Origin: Chloroflexota bacterium
GTDB taxonomy: Bacteria > Chloroflexota > Anaerolineae > Anaerolineales > Villigracilaceae
Length of the DNA stretch: 5,278 bases
Direction: 5' to 3'
NCBI GenBank assembly: GCA_026389975.1
Contig: JAPLGV010000264.1
Span: 1 to 5,278 of the forward strand
Shown: positions 1 through 4,621 of the stretch, piece after piece
Layout of the letters: each line of letters begins with the position of its first letter
Position numbering within the stretch: position 1 is the stretch's first letter
Notes under the pieces: generated by a model
Seen by the model: the letters and a program-made list of their open reading frames with translations, nothing else
Told to the model about the DNA's origin: nothing
The model's database searches: none
Made by a program: the position numbers and the translations under genes

Positions 1-564
1 GAGGCATTCTCTACACTCCATTTCTGGTTCTGGGCCACGATTAATTTCACCACCGTCATCCCGGCGGTTTTCGGGAGCGCCGAACTGATGCGCAGTTTTC
101 TCACAAAGCCGATGAAGGGTCCGATCATTTGCCCGACGAAATCAACCACGATTGGCTTTTTCCTGGCCGGGTGGGCAATGCTGGCGCTGGTGGTCGCCTG
201 GCCCAGGGTATTCTGCCTGTTTGTCTGGATTGCCCTTTATTTCATCCTCGAAGCCATCAACATTTGGCTGGGTCACCGTTCGTTGGTCGAGTGGACAAAA
301 GACGGCAACTGGCGACCGGTAGTTACGCTATGGCTGGGCGTGCTCCTGACCGCTTTCTTCTGGGTGATGTGGAACGCCCTCTCTTACCCGAAATGGATTT
401 ATCATGTCCCCTGGGGGAACTGGTTCCACATTTTTGAAATGCCGCTGCTGGGTTACGGCGGCTACCTGCCCTTCGCCCTTGAACTCTTTGCCATGTACCA
501 TCTCCTGGCTGGTCTGTTCGGTAACAAGAAAACAGACTACGTGATTAAATCCCCTGAGGTATGA
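1..564 (+). CDS. Multi-pass membrane protein, 3' part (5'-truncated by window edge)
   Basis: The frame is open from the first base of the window, so the gene starts upstream; the ATG at 88 is probably internal because hydrophobic coding sequence continues before it. The 187 visible residues are rich in Trp, Phe and Leu. They form about five hydrophobic stretches (roughly residues 5-27, 49-67, 69-90, 106-126 and 146-173), with short charged loops such as HRSLVEWTKDGNW between them. The tail (NKKTDYVIKSPEV) is polar and presumably soluble. Near the C-terminus is a distinctive aromatic stretch, FEMPLLGYGGYLPFALE, at residues 145-161. I do not recognise the family and assign no function. The stop TGA (562-564) lies inside the start region of tilS, so the two genes are expected to share an mRNA and be translationally coupled. 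Confidence is high that this is a real integral membrane protein gene and low for any role. Confidence 0.85.
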   Translation, partial: EAFSTLHFWFWATINFTTVIPAVFGSAELMRSFLTKPMKGPIICPTKSTTIGFFLAGWAMLALVVAWPRVFCLFVWIALYFILEAINIWLGHRSLVEWTKDGNWRPVVTLWLGVLLTAFFWVMWNALSYPKWIYHVPWGNWFHIFEMPLLGYGGYLPFALELFAMYHLLAGLFGNKKTDYVIKSPEV

Positions 565-1991
565 TGCACAATCGTTTTATCGCCTATCATTTGCCAACTG
601 ACGAACTTGCCGTCATCGGTGTCTCCGGCGGACCAGACAGCTTGTGTCTGCTCCACTTGGCGCGGCGGATTCCCAACCTGGATATCATCGTAGCACATTT
701 CGATCACCAACTGCGCCCCGAAGCGAACCTTGAGGCTGAGTTTGTGCGCAGCGTGGCGGAACAGATGAAATTGCCTTTTGTGACCGAGTCCGCGGATGTG
801 CGCGGTTACGCCGAAGAGCACAAACTCTCGCTGGAGGAATCCGCACGCACGCTGCGCTATCGTTTCCTGTTCGCCCAGGCACGGGCACACCGCGCCGGCG
901 TGGTGGCAGTTGGTCACACTGCCGACGATCAGGTAGAGACCATCCTGATGCACTTCCTGCGCGGCGCAGGTCTGGCCGGGTTGAAAGGGATGGCCGGGTG
1001 CACCTTCCTGACCGAATTTGACCGGGAAATCCCGTTGGTTCGCCCCATTCTGCATCTCTGGAGGCACGAGACTGAGGCCTATTGCCGCGAACATAATCTC
1101 CAGCCCGTCCATGACCCGTCTAACACCGACGAAACTTACTTCCGTAACCGGTTGCGCCACAGCCTGATTCCCGACCTCGAGAAGTACAATCCGCGTTTCA
1201 AAAACACGCTGCTGCGCACGGCCGAGGCTCTGGCCGGGGACTATGAAACCCTGACAGATGCGGTTGACTCAGTCTGGCCGAAGGTTGTCTTGAAGGCAGA
1301 CGCTGATTATGTAGCCTTTCGATCCTCCGTCATGGAAGAAATCCCGCGCGGACTCCGCCGTAACATCTTCCGCAGGGCAATGGAATTTTTGCGGCCCAAC
1401 ATGCGCAACCTGGATTTCAATACCCTGGAACGCGCCTCGAACTTCGTGGATGCCAGAACGCGCGCACTCATGCCCGACCTCGTTCCCCGGCAGGTGGACT
1501 TGACCGATGGTCTCTATCTCTATCGCGAGGGGGATGCAATCTACCTTGCAGCTTTGGAGGCTGACCTGCCGTCGGCGCATTGGCCGCTGATGGAAGGAGT
1601 CTACGAGCTGCAGATCAACGGGCAGGTGAATCTCAACGAAAACTTCTTCCTGTCGGCGTTCGAAGTGGATGTCGAAACGGCCAGCCAGTTTGCGCATGAA
1701 AATGGGGATTCCTTCGTCGCCTGGCTGGACGCAGATTTGACGGGAGACAGGTTCACGATCCGCACCCGCCGCGCAGGGGACGTCATCTCGCCGCTCGGTA
1801 TGAACAGGCAAACGGTCAAATTGCGGGAATTCTTTATTAATGTCAAACTACCCAGACGGGCACGCGCCGGATGGCCGTTGGTCTGTGCAGGGGAGCAAAT
1901 TGTCTGGGTGCCGGGGTTCCGCCTGGCGCACCCATTCCGCGTCACCGAAAAAACGAAACGTGTGTTGAAATTAATTCTCCAACCATCGTAG
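561..1991 (+). CDS. tilS: tRNA(Ile)-lysidine synthetase TilS
   Basis: TilS uses ATP to attach lysine to C34 of the CAU-anticodon tRNA-Ile, making lysidine so that the tRNA reads AUA and is charged with isoleucine. It is a cytoplasmic enzyme, normally essential. The sequence shows the N-type PP-loop SGGPDS at residues 22-27, an HFDHQLRPEA segment, a conserved LEESARTLRYRF helix, GHTADDQVET at 118-127 followed by the FLRGAGLAGLKGM segment, and RNRLRH at 195-200, all typical of the TilS catalytic core. The substrate-binding middle region follows, and a TilS C-terminal domain fills about 401-476 (RTRRAGD, LREFF, GWPLVCAGE, WVPGFR). At 476 aa it has the usual full length. The ATG at 561 overlaps the upstream stop. 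A second ATG at 564 sits 4 bases after GAGG (556-559), a better spacing, so translation may start there. No separate promoter is visible, which suggests cotranscription with the upstream membrane gene. Confidence 0.96.
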   Translation: MMHNRFIAYHLPTDELAVIGVSGGPDSLCLLHLARRIPNLDIIVAHFDHQLRPEANLEAEFVRSVAEQMKLPFVTESADVRGYAEEHKLSLEESARTLRYRFLFAQARAHRAGVVAVGHTADDQVETILMHFLRGAGLAGLKGMAGCTFLTEFDREIPLVRPILHLWRHETEAYCREHNLQPVHDPSNTDETYFRNRLRHSLIPDLEKYNPRFKNTLLRTAEALAGDYETLTDAVDSVWPKVVLKADADYVAFRSSVMEEIPRGLRRNIFRRAMEFLRPNMRNLDFNTLERASNFVDARTRALMPDLVPRQVDLTDGLYLYREGDAIYLAALEADLPSAHWPLMEGVYELQINGQVNLNENFFLSAFEVDVETASQFAHENGDSFVAWLDADLTGDRFTIRTRRAGDVISPLGMNRQTVKLREFFINVKLPRRARAGWPLVCAGEQIVWVPGFRLAHPFRVTEKTKRVLKLILQPS

Positions 1992-2010
1992 AGGCGACCG
2001 GTTTCCCAGC

Positions 2011-2119
2011 CCCCTTCACCCTCCCGGAAGTACACCGGGACGGTGTGCCCCCTTCAGGGACCTTCGGCGGGTACTGCGCGGGGACCTTCCCCTTCACCCT
2101 TCGGGTACTGCGCGGGGAC
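2011..2119. repeat. Three degenerate GC-rich tandem units
   Basis: Three related units begin at 2011, 2049 and 2089 (spacing 38 and 40 bases). Each opens with CCCCTTCA and closes with GGGAC. Units 1 and 3 are 31 bases long and agree at about 23 positions by eye; unit 2 is 37 bases. Units 2 and 3 share an exact 17-base block, GGGTACTGCGCGGGGAC, at 2069-2085 and 2103-2119. Between units 1 and 2 is a compact hairpin, ACACCG-gga-CGGTGT (2032-2046). The array lies just after the tilS stop in a gap between converging genes. No coding potential is apparent. It could be a dispersed intergenic repeat family or contribute to ending transcription, but it has no T-run. Confidence 0.7.
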
Positions 2120-2148
2120 GATGTCGGCGGGATGATATCGGCGAGTTG

Positions 2149-2178
2149 AGAGTCCGAAGTCAGGAGACTTCGGACTCT
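2149..2178. repeat. Perfect 13-bp inverted repeat (hairpin)
   Basis: AGAGTCCGAAGTC (2149-2161) and GACTTCGGACTCT (2166-2178) are perfect reverse complements around a 4-base AGGA loop. The hairpin would be very stable in RNA from either strand. It sits between the converging ends of tilS and the recombinase gene, where a bidirectional terminator would be expected. There is no T-tract on either side, so a canonical intrinsic terminator is not supported. It may instead be an mRNA 3'-end stabiliser, a factor-assisted terminator, or one copy of a dispersed palindromic repeat. Confidence 0.75.
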
Positions 2179-2217
2179 GACGGGTTCAGCGGGGATGACC
2201 TAGTCGGCCTCTACAGG

Positions 2218-3114
2218 TTATTCGGCCTTTCCCGCCAACTGCCGAAGCTTCAAATTAATCTCCCGCCATTGGATCTTCGAGATGCCCAGTTTCTGGCGGA
2301 TTTTATCCGGTTCGACGTTATTCAAGAAATCCTGCAAGGCGCAGGTCCAACGGCACATGTCAAAGGACAGGTGCTTGGGCAGACCGGCTTCGATGCCAAT
2401 GTCTTCCAGTAGATACTCAAGCCGCCGCGGCGACCAGGGGAGCAGCCGGTCAACAGGGTTGTACTGAGTCAGGTATTCTTCGTAAGCCAGAAGCCAGTCT
2501 TCGGGCAGGGTCAACTTGCGTTCCTTATAGCGATTAGCCGGGCTGGCATAACGGATAAAAACATATGGTTCGCCGGGGGACTGCAGGTCAATGTGATTGA
2601 GGTGAATGCCCAGACATTCGGACTTCTTGATGCCAGTGGCAAGCAGCAGGGCCAGCAGGGTATACGGGCGGGCGTCGGGACGGGTGGCCCGGCGGGACTG
2701 ATCGGCAGCCAGCAGAACGGCCTCGATCTCCGTCTCGGTCAGGACCTCGGGGATGGGGCTGAGCACCGAGTGCTGGACAACCTTCTCGGCCGGGTCCACC
2801 AGGAGAGCGCCGCCTTTTTGGAGCCAGCGAAAAAACGATTTGATGGCCGTAACGCGCCGGGCAAGCGTTTTGGGCGAGCAGGGCACGCCGCGCTCGTGTT
2901 CAAGCCAATGCAGGAAGTTGTTCAGGTCGTTGGTGGTAATGGCTCCCAGCGTCCGATCGGGGGGCAGGACCTGGGTCAGCAGGCGGGCATCAGACAGGAA
3001 TGCCTTGACGGTGTTGGGCGAGCGGCCCTGGTCGTTGAGATAAAATTCCCAGGCATTGATGGCCGGGATGAGGCCGGTCTGGGCAGTGAGATGAGCAGTG
3101 GGGGATTCGGACAT
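2218..3114 (-). CDS. XerC/D-like tyrosine recombinase with degenerate active site
   Basis: The 298-residue product has the layout of a tyrosine recombinase. A SAM-like core-binding domain spans about residues 14-115 (AINAWEFYLNDQGRSPNTVKAF, LARRVTAIKSFFRWL), followed by a catalytic-type domain from about 125. Active members use Arg-Lys-His-Arg-His/Trp-Tyr to break and rejoin DNA through a 3'-phosphotyrosine. Here TGxRxSE reads TGIKKSE (Lys163 for Arg I), HxxR reads DMCR (Asp252 for His, Arg255 kept), LGH reads LGI (Ile278), and the expected Tyr is Asn287 (codon at 2254-2256). Lys198 in YKER is kept. The frame is intact. The start at 3114 is chosen because AAAGGAG lies 6 bases upstream; the frame extends open to 3243, but that part covers the promoter. 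The gene is monocistronic and divergent from tRNA-Val. It is probably a non-catalytic DNA-binding relative, though a relocated active site is possible. Confidence 0.88.
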   Translation of the reverse strand: MSESPTAHLTAQTGLIPAINAWEFYLNDQGRSPNTVKAFLSDARLLTQVLPPDRTLGAITTNDLNNFLHWLEHERGVPCSPKTLARRVTAIKSFFRWLQKGGALLVDPAEKVVQHSVLSPIPEVLTETEIEAVLLAADQSRRATRPDARPYTLLALLLATGIKKSECLGIHLNHIDLQSPGEPYVFIRYASPANRYKERKLTLPEDWLLAYEEYLTQYNPVDRLLPWSPRRLEYLLEDIGIEAGLPKHLSFDMCRWTCALQDFLNNVEPDKIRQKLGISKIQWREINLKLRQLAGKAE

Positions 3115-3160
3115 GAGAATCTCCTTTCGGGAAGACAGAATCAACTCAATTACTTCGTAT

Positions 3161-3189
3161 AGTTTAGCGTAAATAAAGTTGATTGTCAA
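3161..3189 (-). promoter_or_regulatory. Promoter of the recombinase-like gene
   Basis: On the minus strand a perfect -35 box TTGACA (3189-3184) and a -10 box TAAACT (3166-3161, four of six consensus bases) are separated by 17 bases. This predicts an mRNA start near 3154 and a leader of about 40 nucleotides carrying the AAAGGAG site. An 8-bp inverted repeat flanks the -10 box: AATCAACT at 3139-3146 and AGTTGATT at 3177-3184, the second arm touching the -35 box. Another ATCAAC lies at 3199-3204. Confidence 0.7.
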
Positions 3190-3278
3190 ACGAACTCCAT
3201 CAACCACGCACGGTGTTCCTAAAGTCGGCGACACTTTGCGCAAAGAGGAAAATTAGCCGCTCCCTGCCAAAATTCTGC

Positions 3279-3307
3279 TTGCCAATTTCAGGCACCCTCG
3301 TTATAAT
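3279..3307 (+). promoter_or_regulatory. Promoter of tRNA-Val
   Basis: TTGCCA (3279-3284, five of six bases) and a perfect TATAAT (3302-3307) are separated by 17 bases. Transcription should start near 3314, only about 8 bases before the mature tRNA 5' end, which fits a single-gene tRNA unit with a very short leader removed by RNase P. Confidence 0.85.
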
Positions 3308-3321
3308 ATGCCCTCTCAATC

Positions 3322-3395
3322 GGGCGGGTAGCTCAGTTGGTTAGAGCACTGCTTTGACATAGCAGAGGTCGTAGGTTCGAGCCCTATTCCGCCCA
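3322..3395 (+). tRNA. tRNA-Val (anticodon GAC)
   Basis: The 74-base gene folds into a complete cloverleaf. The acceptor stem is GGGCGGG with TCCGCCC (one G-U at the inner end), and the D arm is GCTC/GAGC. The anticodon stem is CTGCT/AGCAG around the loop TTGACAT, giving anticodon GAC, which decodes GUC and GUU valine codons. The variable loop is AGGTC, and the T arm is GTAGG/CCTAT with loop TTCGAGC. The discriminator is A73 (3395). The following bases are CAG, so the CCA end is not encoded and must be added enzymatically. The gene has its own promoter and terminator. Confidence 0.97.
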
Positions 3396-3398
3396 CAG

Positions 3399-3429
3399 AA
3401 GAAGCCCCTAAGCCGGGGCTTCTTTCTTT
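3399..3429 (+). terminator. Intrinsic terminator of tRNA-Val
   Basis: GAAGCCCC (3401-3408) pairs with GGGGCTTC (3415-3422) around TAAGCC. The stem can be extended by A-T pairs at 3399-3400 with 3423-3424, and a T-rich tail, TTTCTTT (3423-3429), follows. It starts four bases after the tRNA and isolates it from the downstream gene. Confidence 0.9.
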
Positions 3430-3471
3430 AAAAAGTTAGTTGCAACTTGGATCAAGCTCAAATGAATGGGG

Positions 3472-3500
3472 TTGACTTATTGGACAAATAAGAGTATTAT
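3472..3500 (+). promoter_or_regulatory. Promoter of the DUF981-like gene, with palindromic -10 region
   Basis: TTGACT (3472-3477, five of six) and TATTAT (3495-3500, five of six) have a 17-base spacer. A second, overlapping pair, TTGGAC (3480-3485) and TAATAT (3503-3508), also has a 17-base spacer but a weaker -35 box. The first -10 box is the left arm of a 13-base palindrome, TATTATCATAATA (3495-3507), a possible operator. The surrounding 3485-3520 stretch is strikingly AT-rich. Confidence 0.65.
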
Positions 3501-3542
3501 CATAATATAAGTATATATATTTCGTGTCAAAGGAGAAACAAA

Positions 3543-4121
3543 TTGTTCATTGATTTCCTTACCCTGATCATGATCAACTTGGTCGCTGGGACCGCACTGC
3601 TTGACTATTATCTCTACAAGGGTTTTGAGTCAAAAGACCAGCGGCCTTTCGCAGCCGGTTTTGGAGCAGTCGGCTTGCTCGGCGTGATCCTCGGCCTGAC
3701 CATGACCTTCACCTGGCCCCTGCCCGGCAGCTATAACGTTGCTTTCGGTGAGCCGACCACCCTTTTCGGTATCGTCTTCCTCTTCGCAGCTGTGGCGCTT
3801 AGTCAGGGCTGGGACCTGCTGCCGGTCGCCATTTACGCCTTCTTTGCCGGTGTGGACGCCGTTCTGGTTGGCATCCGGATCATCACTCTCGGACTGACCA
3901 AGGAACCACTCTTTTCCGGTATCGGTTTCATGATGGCCGGCCTGGGCGGTGTTCTTGCCGCACCTGCATATAGTCTCTTAAAGAACAGGGTTTTCCGCCT
4001 GGTTGCCGCTATTGCATTATTGGTCACCGCACTCATCTGGGCATTTACGTTCTACAATTCCCTGTGGGGACACTTGGCGTCTTTTGCCAATTGGGTTCCT
4101 GCCACGATGGTCGGCAAATAA
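3543..4121 (+). CDS. DUF981-like six-helix membrane protein
   Basis: This 192-residue integral membrane protein of unknown function resembles, from memory of the family, the DUF981 proteins; the FTWPLPGSYN stretch (residues 56-65), the following AFGE, and the GWDLLPVAIY segment (89-98) are the basis for that. Hydrophobic segments lie at about 4-22, 37-57, 73-89, 92-113, 123-145 and 151-171, suggesting six membrane passes, with a short polar loop ESKDQRP after the first. There is no cleavable signal peptide and no catalytic motif that I recognise. The TTG start at 3543 is chosen because AAAGGAG (3529-3535) lies 7 bases upstream and no ATG fits; the first in-frame ATG (3570) would remove most of helix 1. 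The gene stands alone between its own promoter and terminator, so context gives no clue to its role. Confidence 0.9.
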   Translation: MFIDFLTLIMINLVAGTALLDYYLYKGFESKDQRPFAAGFGAVGLLGVILGLTMTFTWPLPGSYNVAFGEPTTLFGIVFLFAAVALSQGWDLLPVAIYAFFAGVDAVLVGIRIITLGLTKEPLFSGIGFMMAGLGGVLAAPAYSLLKNRVFRLVAAIALLVTALIWAFTFYNSLWGHLASFANWVPATMVGK

Positions 4122-4143
4122 ATTAACCGATTTACATGAAAGA

Positions 4144-4168
4144 CCGGGCCTGGAGGTCCGGCTTTTTT
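4144..4168 (+). terminator. Intrinsic terminator of the DUF981-like gene
   Basis: CCGGGCC (4144-4150) pairs with GGTCCGG (4155-4161), including one G-U pair, around the loop TGGA. A run of six T (4163-4168) follows one base later. It begins 22 bases after the stop codon and separates this gene from the thrS unit. Confidence 0.88.
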
Positions 4169-4182
4169 ATTTGCAAGGATGC

Positions 4183-4210
4183 TTGACAAGCGCCCAAACC
4201 GGCATATAAT
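4183..4210 (+). promoter_or_regulatory. Perfect-consensus promoter of the thrS T-box unit
   Basis: TTGACA (4183-4188) and TATAAT (4205-4210) both match the sigma-70-type consensus fully, with a 16-base spacer. The start is expected near 4217. A strong constitutive promoter fits a gene whose control is by transcription attenuation in the leader rather than at initiation. Confidence 0.92.
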
Positions 4211-4459
4211 ACCCACACTATAACCAAAACGCGACGACCGGGACGAGTATGCGGTCCACTAGCCGACAGGAAGAGAAAGCCAAAGATTGAGAGCTTTCTC
4301 TGGTAAGCCCTGCAGAAAACCACCCGCGAGCGAGAACCTGAACGGTAGGGGTAGCCCTGTGTGACTGCCCTCCAAATAAGGTGAACGGCTGGCCCCGTTA
4401 GCAGCCCAACGAGATGTCCTTGAGCAAGAGCGAGACCCATCGCTTCGCTTGGGGCAAGA

Positions 4460-4500
4460 TCGGGTGGAACCGCGTGATCGCGCAAGCGCTCTCGCCCCGA
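4460..4500 (+). promoter_or_regulatory. T-box antiterminator helix
   Basis: TCGGG (4460-4464) pairs with CCCGA (4496-4500), and GCG (4472-4474) with CGC (4493-4495), leaving the expected 7-base bulge TGGAACC (4465-4471) that holds the tRNA acceptor end. The 3' strand (4493-4500) is also part of the terminator hairpin, so the two structures exclude each other, as the T-box mechanism requires. Confidence 0.8.
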
Positions 4501-4521
4501 ATTCGGGCGAGAGTTTGTTTT
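4489..4521 (+). terminator. T-box attenuator terminator
   Basis: CTCTCGCCC (4489-4497) pairs perfectly with GGGCGAGAG (4505-4513) as a 9-bp stem around CGAATTC, followed by TTTGTTTT (4514-4521). It is conditional: the 5' strand is shared with the antiterminator, so it forms when tRNA-Thr is charged. Confidence 0.92.
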
Positions 4522-4523
4522 AA

Positions 4524-4599
4524 CACAAAGGACACGAACCCCCAAATACCGGGGGCAGGTGGGCACGAAGAAACCTTGGTGACCTTTGTGCCCTTTGTG
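4524..4599. repeat. Imperfect inverted-repeat element in thrS leader
   Basis: CACAAAGGACAC (4524-4535) and GTGCCCTTTGTG (4588-4599) are reverse complements at 11 of 12 positions. The right side also carries CCTTTGTG twice in tandem (4583-4590 and 4592-4599). Inside is a small hairpin, CCCCC (4539-4543) with GGGGG (4551-4555). The element fills the space between the attenuator and the thrS ribosome-binding site and is unrelated to the T-box parts. ACCACAAAGG-type ends resemble dispersed intergenic repeats that I have seen in large environmental bacterial genomes; membership in such a family is inference. Confidence 0.6.
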
Positions 4600-4621
4600 G
4601 TGAATTTGAAAGGAGCCAAGA

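Larger units (their letters stand above)
4217..4521 (+). ncRNA. T-box riboswitch leader controlling thrS
   Basis: A cis-acting leader that senses uncharged tRNA-Thr; when bound, an antiterminator replaces the terminator and thrS is transcribed. All classical parts can be drawn. Stem I has its base at CGGG (4239-4242) with CCCG (4323-4326), a specifier loop with AGTA (4246-4249) opposite GAAAACCA, and a distal hairpin AGAGAAAGC/GCTTTCTCT (4272-4280, 4293-4301). Stem II spans 4348-4371. A stem IIA/B-type pseudoknot uses AACGG/CCGTT (4384-4388, 4395-4399) and GCTG/CAGC (4388-4391, 4402-4405). Stem III is at 4425-4451. The T-box core is CGGGTGGAACCGCG (4461-4474). The ACC at 4319-4321 is the candidate threonine specifier. 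The TGGA (4465-4468) would pair with a tRNA ending UCCA. The 5' end is inferred from the promoter. Confidence 0.93.

Noticed and set aside
88..564. Start of the first membrane protein at the ATG at 88
   Set aside because: The same frame is open and hydrophobic from base 1, so the gene most likely begins before the window.
537..1160. Long open frame on the minus strand over tilS
   Set aside because: It overlaps well-conserved TilS motifs, has no recognisable domain, and is a shadow of GC-rich coding sequence.
2011..2119. CRISPR array
   Set aside because: Repeats are degenerate and nearly contiguous, with no conserved spacers of uniform length and no cas genes nearby.
2593..3162. Plus-strand open frame opposite the recombinase-like gene
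   Set aside because: Gly/Gln/Arg-rich low-complexity translation antisense to a gene with clear domain motifs; no ribosome-binding site evident.
3115..3243. N-terminal extension of the recombinase-like protein by 43 residues
   Set aside because: The extension would cover the -35/-10 boxes and lacks a ribosome-binding site; AAAGGAG 6 bases before 3114 fixes the start.
2218..3395. Integrative element with integrase next to its tRNA-Val attachment site
   Set aside because: The recombinase-like gene faces away from the 5' end of the tRNA rather than abutting the 3' end, no second copy of the tRNA 3' end is visible in the window, and the active site appears dead.
3485..3520. dif-like Xer recombination site near the recombinase-like gene
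   Set aside because: The AT-rich palindrome has no 11-6-11 arm layout or XerD-type half-site that I can match; it is better explained as promoter sequence.
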